Shown piece by piece: positions 9,710 to 20,000 of a stretch of DNA of 36,572 nt (position 1 is the stretch's first letter; the number at the start of each line of letters is the position of its first letter). A model generated the notes under the pieces. That model was not told the origin of the DNA. It did not search any database and saw only the letters and a list, made by a program, of their open reading frames with translations. The translations under genes were made by a program, and so were the position numbers. This stretch comes from Russula earlei (taxonomy: Eukaryota; Basidiomycota; Agaricomycetes; Russulales; Russulaceae): assembly GCA_025769875.1 (NCBI GenBank), contig JAGFNK010000520.1, positions 1 to 36,572 on the forward strand, in the 5' to 3' direction.

Positions 9710-10633
9710 TTAAGAACCATGCGCAAGATCTATAGTTTCGAGCTGGTACCTCTCAATTATCTCGAGAGGGTTAAGGGGAATACGAGGCGTAAAGCAGAAG
9801 CGAAGTAATTGGGGGTTAAAGTGGATGGTGTCGACTGTATAAGTCGAATAGTGACGTAGGGACACGCGGTTACTGTTTTCCTCAAAGTGTAAGTAGCTGT
9901 ATGCGAAAGCGAGATGTCCATCCAGGAAGTCGTGTACGATAGATAAGCATAACGAGCCCTTGTAAGCAGGGCGGTAAATAGCAGGCAAGGTAAGTAGTTT
10001 CCTAAACAACGAGGTGTTAAAAATGTATGCGATGCGTCCGAGGGGAAAGTCAGCGTCCGGGGCGTATATCCCGACATTGGAGCAGATGCCGAAGGGGGTG
10101 AGGTTGTACTGGGTGGCAAGGGCAGTGTTGGAGGGCTCTACTGCAAAAGTGTGGACGATGCGTGCACGAAAGGCGGTAGTGAAGGTGTCTGTGAATGCGC
10201 GATGAGCTAACTGGTCTGAGGTAGGGATGCGTCCAAGGTAGTCTTGATGATTCAAGTCGTGGAGGGGACGCCACTGCTCCTGGCGACGATTGGTGGTAGG
10301 GAGGACAAAGTACTGGTGCGGATGGAAGCGAAATACTGTGCAGGGGGGATGGTCGAGGAAGCCTTCAGGTAAGGGGGGACGGTCCGCTTGCTGTTGCTCG
10401 TTTTGCGCTGGAGGGGGAGTGCCGACAGGGACAAAGTCACCTGGGATAGGCTGGGCAGTGGTAGGAGACGATGGGGGAGCCGTTGGGGAGTACAAGAGGC
10501 TGAGGGGTGAGGATGTGTCGACCGGGTCGACGTCTTCAGTGAGGATGCGAAGGGCGGTGCGTGGAGTGGGCTGGAGAGGAGAAGGGAGACGCAGGGAGGT
10601 ATTGACAAGAGTGGGGGAGTTGGGAGTAGACAC
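9710..10633 (-). CDS. Extra ORF-a of Gypsy-A, hypothetical protein (307 aa)
   Basis: This uninterrupted ORF starts 47 bp inside the 5' LTR, where gag would normally be the first gene. I do not recognise the family. The first ~110 residues are rich in Pro, Ser and Thr and look disordered. The rest is a folded-looking domain rich in aromatics, with segments such as YNLTPFGICSNVGIYAP and LPAIYRPAYKG. I see no zinc knuckle, signal peptide or membrane segment. The first ATG of the frame is at 10631-10633. The frame reopens in phase with ORF-b about 30 codons after the stop, so the two may be exons of one product. A structural or accessory role in the element is possible but not shown. Confidence 0.6.
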   Translation of the reverse strand: MSTPNSPTLVNTSLRLPSPLQPTPRTALRILTEDVDPVDTSSPLSLLYSPTAPPSSPTTAQPIPGDFVPVGTPPPAQNEQQQADRPPLPEGFLDHPPCTVFRFHPHQYFVLPTTNRRQEQWRPLHDLNHQDYLGRIPTSDQLAHRAFTDTFTTAFRARIVHTFAVEPSNTALATQYNLTPFGICSNVGIYAPDADFPLGRIAYIFNTSLFRKLLTLPAIYRPAYKGSLCLSIVHDFLDGHLAFAYSYLHFEENSNRVSLRHYSTYTVDTIHFNPQLLRFCFTPRIPLNPLEIIERYQLETIDLAHGS

Positions 10634-10679
10634 TTGAGCATTGGCTGGTCAATACAAGAATGATGAGAGACTGTCCAGA

Positions 10680-11507
10680 TGTCAAGACACGTACTGCTGA
10701 TCACTAAGGACTCAGGAGCAGGTGGGCAAGGGTCGGAACAGATGGTACGTGGCGAAGGTGGCGTTGAACAGGAGGACGAGCCAAATGACGAGGAGGTACC
10801 AGATGGGGACTGGTAGGTGTTGCAAGAGACAAAGGCGAAGGCTAGATGCCAGTGTAGCGAGGGGCTTTAAACAAGGTGGTCGTTGAAGAGTACCTTGAAG
10901 ATGAGAGTAGACTTTAAACTGAGCGGTCGCAGGGGAGTACCCAGGAGGATGAGAGTATCACAAATGGACAGTCTGATGACTGCCATGCTTCATTGGGGCT
11001 TATATACAGTGTACAGGGTCGATTACAAAGCACTGGGACTATTCTAGACTCTTTGGTACCATCCAATAGGACTACAGAGGCATAAACTTGCTTGTGTCAA
11101 GTTTCAGGCTTACTGAGCGCATTACTGATCCTTGTGGAGCGATGACATCATTATGATGTCACTGTGGGGCGCTTAGTGAGCCTATGAGGTCACTGTGGAG
11201 TCGCTCAGTCAGCCATGATGTCATTGGAGCCTTGATGACATCAGATGATTTATGCAACAGTTTCTAAGAGTTTGTGCCACTGTTTCGGGTCCTTGGTGGC
11301 TGGGTGGCCATGTGGCTGCCACGCGATGATTACCCGATTAGGAAACCGGTGCCTGGTCGTGTTAGAGTGCCTTTGCAATAGCAATATCTTGTACCACAGG
11401 AGGGATAGCCCAGAAAATGGAAGGGAGTCGGCAATGCAAAGTGAGAGAGGTCTTTCTTGAGTAAAATAGGACAATCCTTGGCCAGGACTTGGCCTTGGTT
11501 CATAACA
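10680..11507 (-). repeat. 5' LTR of Gypsy-A (828 bp)
   Basis: On the minus strand the repeat starts TGTTATGAACC at 11507 and ends GTGTCTTGACA at 10680, giving TG...CA termini. It is collinear with the solo LTR at 25308-26137 in the opposite orientation, which fixes both ends. A TATA box (TATATAAGCCCC on the minus strand) lies near 10995-11005. The 5 bp outside the LTR (GTGGC, 11508-11512) would be one target-duplication copy; its partner is off-window. Short ORFs inside it (e.g. 11250-11519) also occur in the solo copy and are not genes. Confidence 0.92.
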
Positions 11508-11512
11508 GTGGC

Positions 11513-12513
11513 ATGGCATGCTTGCAGCATGTCAAATATGTTGTTGTGCCTTGTGGTGTTGCCAAGCGTCGGCCATGTTGTTGTTGTTGCTGCTGCTGTC
11601 AATGCAAAGGCGGTGGTGGTGGCAAGGGTGAGGGTGGTGGTGAGAGAGGTGGCAGCGCATGGGGCGGCTTGCACGGGGGTGGCAAGGTCATCTTCACTGC
11701 AGGTGGTGGCAGCAGATGTGGGTGGTGATGCATGAGTGGATGGGGAGGTGATGTGGGAGGTGGTGTGTGGTGTGATGTTGGCATTGGCGATGGCTTCTCC
11801 TGCATGATGGCATGGCGGTGGGGTCTGATCATTCTGTGGGGCGGCATGCTCTTTGTTTTCCAGTTATCTGTGCATTCTTGTTCCTCATAAACATCTTTTA
11901 CAAGGTGTGGCAGTGAGATGGCAGCTGGCAGATATGAGATGGCAGTGTGGTTGGGAAGCAGGGGCATGGGCAGCAAGTGTGAGTTCATAGGCATAAGCGT
12001 AGGGTTGATGGCAGAGACAGATGGAGCAGGGGTGACAATGGAGGGCGTGGCAGTTGACAGAGAGGGAACAGCAGTGGGTAACATGGGCATTGGTGCGGAG
12101 ATGATGAATGGCAAGGGTGTGACTGAGGCTGCAACAGTGACAACAGTGGGTGAAGCAGGGGCTGTGATGACAGTGGACAAGGCGAAAATGGCAGTCATGT
12201 GTGGAGCTGAAGCAATGGCCATGACAGGTGACACTGAGGGTGCAGGAGCTGGCAGGGCAGAGATGGGGGGATGTAGAGGTGGCGGTGGATGTGGCAGAGG
12301 AGGCTGGGGCGTGTACAGACATGGGAACAGATGTGACTGGGAGTGACATGGCTGCGGTTGGTGAAATGGGATTGATGACAGCAGGTGGGACAAAGGTGAA
12401 GGTGACTGGAGGAGGGGCATGAGCGGGCAACATGGAGGTGATGGTGGTAATGTTGTCAGAGGTGGAGGAGAGGGAGTGTGAGTGTGGGTGTGTGAGACAG
12501 CAGGGGGTGACAT
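11513..12513. other. Low-complexity G-rich (plus) / C-rich (minus) stretch; coding status doubtful
   Basis: Runs of GGTGG, GGCA, TGTTGTTGCTGC and similar triplets keep several frames open at once on both strands. The longest is minus 11599-12513 (304 codons: Pro, Ser, His, Thr-rich), overlapped by a minus 218-codon frame and plus frames rich in Gly, Met and Val. That pattern reflects composition rather than selection on a protein. A decayed proline-rich gene on the minus strand is possible. The stretch abuts the Gypsy-A LTR. Confidence 0.5.
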
Positions 12514-12930
12514 GACTTACCTGGTCAAGAACTGGTTTCAACCAGTCATCCTCCGGTTTTGGTTAGGACTGGTCTGAACTGGTCAATTGACTGCAAATGA
12601 CTGCATGTAACTGGTCACGTGCAGTCCAGTCCGGTTTTTTCAGGATTGGGCAAACTGGCAGCCAGTCATGGTCATGGTCATGCCAAAATCATGGGAAAAA
12701 CTGGACTTGACTGAACTTTGAAGCACTAGGTACAGGTCATGTTGTGCAGCATAGAGCGCAGCTAACAGGCCAAGCAACCCACCTTAGAGGTTGTGCTAAT
12801 GCTCAAGTGATATTGGGGTGTAGAGCGATATGTATACTTGTCTACATGTATGGTATTTATACCTCTATGACCCAGGGCTGTTCCTAAGTCCAAAAGAGGT
12901 GACTACAGGTGTCCACTATATTGCGCATTC
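12514..12930. other. Non-coding interval with ACTGGT/ACCAGT motif cluster, LINE target region
   Basis: No convincing gene. Between about 12520 and 12670 the hexamer ACTGGT or its complement recurs about six times, with further close variants. At 12891-12926 a block (AGGTGTCCACTATATTGCGC) resembles one at 29777-29813. The LINE target site follows directly. Confidence 0.45.
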
Positions 12931-12941
12931 AGTGACGCGTG

Positions 12942-14489
12942 ATGTCAAACGCAATACCAGGTGAGTCGCAGACCACAAAACGCGCTGACGGGAACCCAAG
13001 GCCCAAGGTACCACCTCCACCCCCACCCCTTTCGACCAACACCACACAAGTATGCCCTCCCGCTGCCCCCAACACCGCGGAGAAGCCGGAAGACACATTC
13101 ACTTCAGTATCCAGCAAAAGGAGAAACCGGAAAGACCAAAACACAACTAAGGGAACACCCACGCCCGCACTAACGATGACCACCATCACCCCAGCAACCT
13201 ACGCCACCATAGCAGCAGCCGCGGCCAACAACCCAATGCAGCCCACTGGATCCAAACCAAGAACAACCACTCCGAATGCCATCACGGAAGTAACAGTACT
13301 GAGATCAGGTGAGCTCAAAAACACACTAACGGAACCAGACAGCTGCGCCCGAGCTGCAGACGCCATTGTGAGGGAAGTACGCCTCAGCATGAGCAAGGCG
13401 GTAGCCAACCCAATCCCTCTCAAAGCAGGCAGATGGAGTGTACACCCGCGCAGCAGAGGTAATTTCGTCTACTCCTTCGAAGGTAACATTCCCTTCAAAC
13501 ACATCCTATCATACGAACACCTCCTACTCAAACCCTTCCAAGGAGTAGGACAGCTGTGCCCATCACTGGGATGGACACGCCTACTCGCGCATGGAGTCCC
13601 GGTCAAGGACAATGATGACATCATCTTTGGACCGGCAGACCTCCTCACAGAGGTAAGAACGCTACCAGGCCTCAGAAATGCTCACTTCTCTATGACCCCG
13701 AGATGGCTAAAACCCATTGAGAGGATCAACAGCACATATTCGACCATCACCTTTGCCATCTCAGACCCAAACGGAATGGTTACCAATGCGCTAGCCAAGA
13801 GGCACACTGCCTTATTTGGTAAGGAAGTCCAAATTGTGAAGTGGATTGACAAGCCCGCTTTAGTTCAATGCTCGAGATGCCACGCCCTAGGACACACGAA
13901 AAAATCGAAAGCGTGCCCGCTCGGGAAAGACTCGGTAAGATGCTACATCTGCAGCGGATCCCACAAATCAGAGGAGCACGACCAACGATGTGCCGGAAAG
14001 CACAACACGGCAGGACTCTGCGATTGCTCGCACTTCAAATGCCTTAACTGCCAACTAACCGGACATAATTGCAGAGATGCCAAGTGCCCCGCCAGAGACA
14101 ATTACAGAACGAGGGCCCCGCGCAGAGCAGTCCGCTCAAAAGACAAAGGTAAAGGCAGGGAAACTGAACCCGAACCAGAGGACGAAGCACACCGCAAATG
14201 GACAGAGAACCTAACCGACCGCGACAACGAAGACGACATGTACATGGACCTAGACAAGGTAGGTGACGACCCCTTCGACCACAATCCAAACCAAAGCACC
14301 CATGCACACCCGCGCCCTGCCACCCCAGGCGGAGCGGAATCACCTCAAACCACACCCAAAAAGAAGACAATCTCCTTCAGCCCACCCGGGAACGGACCCA
14401 CACTGCAGCCAAAGCACGCAGAGGTGCGTGCTACCGAACAACCACACTTGCGCCCACAAGGAAGCGCTGCCACAACCAACCCTCTGTAA
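12942..14489 (+). CDS. LINE ORF1, nucleic-acid-binding Gag-like protein (515 aa)
   Basis: Intact ORF. The N-terminus is Pro/Thr-rich and disordered-looking; a globular middle follows (from about SVHPRSRGNFVYSFEG). A cysteine-rich cluster at residues ~309-383 has successive zinc-knuckle-like units: CSRCHALGHTKKSKAC, CYICSGSHKSEEHDQRC and CLNCQLTGHNCRDAKC. A charged tail follows. ORF1 proteins of this group bind element RNA in the RNP. The first ATG (12942) lies inside the target duplication, so the start codon may come from the host site or the natural start may be missing. The stop overlaps the ORF2 ATG as TAATG (14487-14491). Confidence 0.85.
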   Translation: MSNAIPGESQTTKRADGNPRPKVPPPPPPLSTNTTQVCPPAAPNTAEKPEDTFTSVSSKRRNRKDQNTTKGTPTPALTMTTITPATYATIAAAAANNPMQPTGSKPRTTTPNAITEVTVLRSGELKNTLTEPDSCARAADAIVREVRLSMSKAVANPIPLKAGRWSVHPRSRGNFVYSFEGNIPFKHILSYEHLLLKPFQGVGQLCPSLGWTRLLAHGVPVKDNDDIIFGPADLLTEVRTLPGLRNAHFSMTPRWLKPIERINSTYSTITFAISDPNGMVTNALAKRHTALFGKEVQIVKWIDKPALVQCSRCHALGHTKKSKACPLGKDSVRCYICSGSHKSEEHDQRCAGKHNTAGLCDCSHFKCLNCQLTGHNCRDAKCPARDNYRTRAPRRAVRSKDKGKGRETEPEPEDEAHRKWTENLTDRDNEDDMYMDLDKVGDDPFDHNPNQSTHAHPRPATPGGAESPQTTPKKKTISFSPPGNGPTLQPKHAEVRATEQPHLRPQGSAATTNPL

Positions 14490-15019
14490 TGACGGAACAC
14501 CCTATTCTAAGCATAGCATCGGTTAATATGCGTAGGCGCAACGCCATGACCCATGCCTTACTAAATAGCGCCACAGAAACAGATCTACTACTTGTACAGG
14601 AACCCTGGTACAACAAAATAGGGACGGCACGCAAGGACGATGCCCGAAACGGCACAGACATTCTAGGTGGAGCAGCCTCCCCAGCATGGGAGCTCCTCTA
14701 CCCAGGCTTCGTAAATGGTCAAGTACCAAAGGTAATGTCCTACGCGCGGAAACACAACTCAAACAACCGGAAAGCACCACCTTTCACAGGCACAACAAGA
14801 CAAGACGTCTGCAAACACCCCTGCGTCCAAGTGCTGGACATACTACTGTACTAATACGACCAACTCTTCGGTCACGCGTCACAAGCCCCCTCTGAAGAGA
14901 AGAGATACGGCTCAGGTCACAGGTCACAACCAGTTATGAAGACTGTGACAAAAATCATTAAAAAATTTCCTAAATGGGAATATTCATTTATTTATTATAA
15001 ACAAGTGCCTAAATTCTAT

Positions 15020-15532
15020 CTACTTGTTGTCTGTGTCGCTCACATCATTCGCGACCCAAAATTTGGAGGAATAGAGGATGTTTGCACACTTCTTATGCTT
15101 ACCATGTCCTTCTACAGCTTGACTAGCCTGAGTTGTATCAACTACCTCACCATGAACAGACTCCACTGAAGCACACTCTGCATCTGCAGTTATAACAAGG
15201 CCACCTTCTTCTCTCGGTATGTACAGCTCGTCATCATCATCGCAATCCATAGAGTCGGAGCATTCAAGTTGTGTATGCGCGGAAACGATGTCTGTCATGG
15301 GAACTTCGCTGTCATCACCATGAATATCAATAGCACTCTCTTCAAGGTCCTCCATTTGTTTGAGGGAAGTAAGTGTAGGAGGTGCATGGTGGGGCACACC
15401 ACCTCGGGAACATGGCTGTGTGATCTCCACCCAAAACGTTGGGGTCCACTGTATAGCGTGCCAGGTCGGGGCCTGGGGAGTTCGTGGGGCTTGATCCGAG
15501 GGTGGGTACGGACAGGGAGGAGCTGAGAGCAA
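15020..15532 (-). CDS. Hypothetical acidic protein carried by the TIR transposon
   Basis: An ORF of 170 codons, read from an alternative start; the first in-frame ATG is near 15355 and gives about 110 residues. That part is strongly acidic (SMDCDDDDELYIPREE) and ends VANDVSDTDNK. The upstream part contains PTWHAIQWTPTFWVEI. Upstream on the minus strand are a CA/CT-rich leader and a TATA-like TATTTAAG near 15715-15722. This may be a captured host gene fragment with its promoter. The family is not recognised; it may not be translated. Confidence 0.35.
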   Translation of the reverse strand: MLSAPPCPYPPSDQAPRTPQAPTWHAIQWTPTFWVEITQPCSRGGVPHHAPPTLTSLKQMEDLEESAIDIHGDDSEVPMTDIVSAHTQLECSDSMDCDDDDELYIPREEGGLVITADAECASVESVHGEVVDTTQASQAVEGHGKHKKCANILYSSKFWVANDVSDTDNK

Positions 15533-15565
15533 GCAGGGATTGTAGCCGGAACGCGACGCGCATGC

Positions 15566-15595
15566 GAGAGAGAGAGAGAGAGTGTGTGTGTGTGT
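15566..15595 (+). repeat. (GA)n(GT)n dinucleotide microsatellite
   Basis: A GA run passes directly into a GT run within the TIR transposon. Slippage in this tract keeps several frames open by chance. Confidence 0.9.
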
Positions 15596-16539
15596 TCTTG
15601 AAAGGAAAGCGGGAGATTTTGAGGAGTCGAGGTGTTCTTTGGCACATGAGAGGGTTAACGCAGATGCAGAAGCTCTTGATTTGATTCCCTAAGCTACTGT
15701 ACAGGATGGTAGCTACTTAAATACAAAAGTGCTACTCCAGAGTCCTGATCTTCCTACTGCGAATCCGCGAGCATGAGGCAATGATGTCGGGGGCGAGATG
15801 CCATGGGCAGCGAGTCCTCGCGTAGCACATTGATGACAACATACGTGCGTCATTCATGTCCGTGCGTGGACATGTGGCGGGCGAGGACAATGCTTGAGGG
15901 ACGAGTGGGCTGGAGCCGAGGCGAGTGACGTCGATGGCGATCAACTTGAGACATTGCTGTAGTCTGCTGACATGGGGCAAGGACCGCGGCAGGGATGTCA
16001 TCGAGAGGCGAGTGCATGAGAGAGAAGGAAAGGAAGAGGATATGAAGGGCAAAGGGAGGGTGAACGCGTGGCGAGGGAGGGAGATGGTACAAGTCAGGTG
16101 CGTTTCCTGGCCACCGGGCTCACACACCTTACAACTGTAACAAGCTCATGAAGTGTTTTTGATGCCTCACAACTGGGATCTGGGAGGAAGGCTTGATGGA
16201 CATCTATTGGGATAAAGCTGTTCAGTGCAGTCATGGTTGTAGCTGCATGGTCCTCAAAGCACACAACAAATTTTTCAAGGTTTTACTGTAATGTTCAAAT
16301 CCCGACTCGCACTCAAGTTGCGTGTCAGACCGCCGCCTGACGTTAGTGCATGTCACATGTTGCCTCTCGGCCCAATCCGGGCTTTGAAGAGATGTGAGAT
16401 TTGTCACACGGTTTTCCCAACTTTGAAGAGTCAGTCGGTCATCGAAATCTGTCACATGTCACAAGCTATGAAGAGTTGGTCGTATTAGTACAGTACTAGA
16501 CAACGAAACATGGCAAGTGATCAACTTCTACCATGACGT

Positions 16540-17035
16540 TGTAAGGTGAGCCATATCGCTGGCCTCGGAACCACATGCGGACCGCGCGCGATGCGTGACA
16601 CTCGGCCTCCTCCCACACCTTGCCTCCTTCCTCGCATCGCATCGCCCAGTCCTCGCCACCGACCACGTGCGCACGCCACGCCTCGGCACACGCGACGCGT
16701 TCGCGTCTCAGGCCTTTCACCATGGCCTCGACCGTCTCGACCAGTCTCGATTCTCTTTCATGCCTATCTCCCTTTCATGCCTTTCATCCTTAGTACTTCT
16801 CTCCTGTATATAAAACACCTAGCTACTCTGTAGTAAAAAAAAGAAGAGGAATACAGTCTTCTTGAGTTCCCCTTACCTTCAGTCAGAAACAACTGCGCGC
16901 GAGTGATCTTGCTCTCCTCTCCTCTCCTTCTCTTCTCCCTTCCTCCTCATTCCTCTTGCTCTTGGGTCAAGACAACCGTCTTTGGATCGCCGTCCAGCCC
17001 CACGAACTCTGCGCGCCCTGGTTTGGCTCGCTTCA
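16540..17035 (+). repeat. Solo LTR-A in the LINE endonuclease (496 bp)
   Basis: It begins TGTAAGGTGAGCC and ends GGCTCGCTTCA. ACGT flanks both sides (16536-16539 and 17036-17039); ACGTT if the first T is counted as target. Removing it joins LINE codons for NFYHDV and KDASAL exactly. A TATA box (CTGTATATAAAAC) lies near 16805-16816, followed by an A-rich stretch, which fits an LTR promoter. CpG is abundant. A decayed relative lies at about 23260-23598. Confidence 0.82.
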
Positions 17036-20000
17036 ACGTTAAGGACGCTTCAGCCCTCGCAGCTCTCCTAAACATAGACATCGACCCCAACATTCCAACA
17101 CTCGTAATAGGCGACTTCAACACCCACTCACCAACCTGGTCCCCACAAGGAATCCCCAAATCTCCATGGGCCAACCGTATAGAAGACTGGACGGCGACAA
17201 ACCTTCTCATCCTAGCCAACACCCCCGGAGACATTACGCACAAAGGAGCAGCCCATGAGAGAGACTCCACAATAGACCTGGCATGGCTCAACATGGCGGC
17301 GGTGAGGTCGGCCACTTTCACAAACCTCGTCATAGACTGGCCCGGCTCTCTAGGCTCAGACCACGCCATGCTCCGCATCACAGGTAACCCACTTACGCAC
17401 AACACTGACTCTGGAACAGACAACCCAGACCTAGGTTTCCTAGTTGACCCAGAACAGAAAGACGCCTGGATCAAAAGCTTCAAGGGAATAGGTAAAAGAT
17501 GGTGCCCACCCACAATCACATCCACCGAAAAACTAGACGACGAGGTAGCCTGCTACATGACTGACATTCAACTCACAAATGTAGAGACGCTAAAACAGAG
17601 ACGCCAACATCACCAACACACTGCACCATGGTGGAATGCGGAGTGCAAGAGGGCAATCCTCTCACTCAAAGAAGCACCCAACAGTGACGAGCGACGGAGA
17701 GCCCAAAAATGACTGAAGACCACAATCCGAGCAGCAAAGCGACACTGGGCCGATGACTATATCGACAGAGCCCAACTCTGGGAAGTTGCCACTTGGAGAC
17801 ACGGACGCAAAACAACAAAGATTCCCCCACTACAGGGAACCGAAGGTATCACGAACTCTCACAATGAAATGGCTAACACTTTTTCACAGCGTTTCTTCAC
17901 CCGCGACCGACAAGAAGTGAGCACGCACTTCCCGGATGACCCAGAGCCACTCCAACAACGACCACTACCCCAAATACAAAAAGACCTAGTAAGTGACCTA
18001 CTAAAGAAAGTATCTGGGAGGTCAGCCCCGGGGCCCTCAGGCCACTCCTGGACGCTAATCAAATGGGCATGGGAAGCAAACCCAACAAGACTCCTTTGGC
18101 TCATCGAAAACTGTCTCAAGACAGGCCATCACCCGAACGTATGGAAAGAAGCCCTAGTGTGCGTCATACCCAAACCACACAGAGCTGACTACACACTAGC
18201 AAAAAATTACCGCCCGATAGCACTACTGGAATGCCTTGGTAAGCTTCTGGAAAAAGTCGTGGCCAAACTAATATACCAGGACATGGCGAAACATGAGATC
18301 GTCCCCACATCCCAATATGGAGGAAGGAACGCGTCATCAACAACTGACGCGGGCCTCGCTCTACTGCACGATATCCAAGCAGCACACCAAGCAGGCCTCA
18401 GATGTGGCGTACTGCTCTTTGACATACAGGGTTTCTTCGACAATATCAATCACGCACGTCTAACGCAGGTGGTCGAGAACCTGGGTTTTGCGCCGGAAAT
18501 GGTTAGGTGGTGCCGTTCATTCCTAGCTAACAGGAAGGTACGTCTAAAGTTCAATGGACATGCCTCGGACCCCTTCGACCTGGTAGCGGGTACCCCCCAA
18601 GGATCGCCCACCTCCCCGGTCCTATCTATCCTATACACCTCACCCATGCTACACAAAGCTAAGAACTGGAACCGAGCGACGTTAGCCATGTACATAGACG
18701 ATGGTGCCATCTTCGCGTGCGGACCAGACTGGACATCAATTGAGGAAACACTCCGCACACGATACACAGACTGCACCAACTGGTTAAACAAAGCAGGGCT
18801 AAATGTAGAACCGGAAAAAACGGAAGTTCTGTTCTTCCGAAAGCGAGGAGAGAAAACAGAACCACCCAGCTATGTCCATCTCCCAATCCCTTCTCATAAC
18901 ACTTACTACAGAGTCACGGCAGCCAACACGATTAGGTACCTCGGCTTCTTCTTTAACACACGCCTCACATGGACGCAACATGTTGACTACATGTGTAACA
19001 GAGCGAGGGCCTCGCTCAAAGCCCTACAGCTACTAGGCAACTCCATCAGGGGGCTGGAACAAGCGAAGTGGCGGCGCATATACATTGCCATCTGCCTCCC
19101 CACGCTAACGTACGGACACCAGCTTTGGTACACAGGCAAACAAGTTACATTGGTAAGGAAACTACAAGTAGTACAAAATGAAGCGGTAAGGATCATAGCT
19201 GGAGCCTTCCGCACAACCCCAAGAGAACCCCTACATCAGCTACTAACCATCTTCCCGATGAAAATACGGCTGAACAAACTCTCCAACAACGCAGCGTTGA
19301 GGCTTCACCGTACAACGATCGACAGCCAATTACGACGAAGACTAGGGGGAGCCTGGTACCGTCAACCAGACAACACTGACACCTTCCCCTCATCAAACAG
19401 CCAACGAGCGAAAACCACCCTAAGATTGCTAGCAAGCCGTACACCAGCGAACAGCCCCCGCATAGAGGCTTTCCCGAATCTCCCAACAGGCGCGCCAGAC
19501 TGGAACGGACGCATCACAATAGAAACAGGTGGACCTAACTACGCAGAAACGCGCCAAAACCAAACCAAACAAAAAGCAACGATAACAGTACTCTGCCGCG
19601 CCGGATCAGCCATCAACATTTACTGCAACGGAGTCAAAACTAACAAGGACCGTATGGACGACAATCAAATCGGCACAATAGCATCGGTACTATACAAAGA
19701 TGGGAAAGTATGGGGACACAAAGAACGAGCCCTCGGAACAACAGTAACAGATGAGAACACACTCACGCGCTCCCTCACAACCGGACTAGAAGTCCTTTCG
19801 GACTACCTTGACTCGCGAACGACGCCAACACACACGGTGGTGCACATATGCCTACCAACGCACGCCGCCACCAAACAAACCATCAACCCCAAACCACACA
19901 ACGAACAGGAAACAGCCCTACGCCATCTGACACAACTAGGTGAGATCTTAGCAACACACCCTCAAACGAACATAAAACTGCTCTGGCTTCCCAAAGATAT

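Larger units (their letters stand above)
1..11507 (-). mobile_element. Gypsy-A: Ty3/gypsy LTR retrotransposon, left-truncated by the window, split by Copia-B
   Basis: Read on the minus strand, the element begins with a 5' LTR (10680-11507) and runs through three extra ORFs, gag, protease and reverse transcriptase to the window edge at base 1. The rest of RT, RNase H, integrase and the 3' LTR lie outside. Copia-B (4315-9598) is inserted inside the second extra ORF; without it the internal region here is about 5.4 kb. The Ty3/gypsy assignment rests on the retropepsin DSG motif, the RT motifs FDVRWGYNNI and NAPATFQRFMN, and the gag-PR-RT order. A solo LTR of the same family lies at 25308-26137. 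The pol region carries one TGA stop and two frameshifts, so this copy is dead, but gag and the extra ORFs stay open. Confidence 0.88.
14846..16493. mobile_element. TIR DNA transposon without recognisable transposase (1648 bp), inserted in the LINE endonuclease
   Basis: The ends are perfect 24-bp inverted repeats, beginning CTGTACTAATACGACC, at 14846-14869 and 16470-16493. TACTA flanks both sides (14841-14845, 16494-16498). Because the repeat ends resemble the flank, the duplication could be TACTA, ACT or just TA. Removing the element restores the LINE frame (VLDI-L-DNETW or VLDI-LL-DNETW). TGTCACA/TGTGACA and GAAGAG recur near both ends, as transposase-binding subterminal repeats do. No transposase motif is seen, so it is probably non-autonomous. 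Confidence 0.85.

Noticed and set aside
2853..10633. Homology between ORF-a and ORF-c
   Set aside because: Only scattered similarities (LR, DTI, P) near the C-termini; not convincing by eye.
11245..11519. Short ORFs repeated at 25342-25571
   Set aside because: They are translations of the Gypsy-A LTR in both orientations, not genes.
11599..12513. 304-codon minus ORF plus overlapping long ORFs in several frames
   Set aside because: All frames are open because of GGTGG/GGCA-type low complexity; no domain or motif is seen, so it is not called as a gene.
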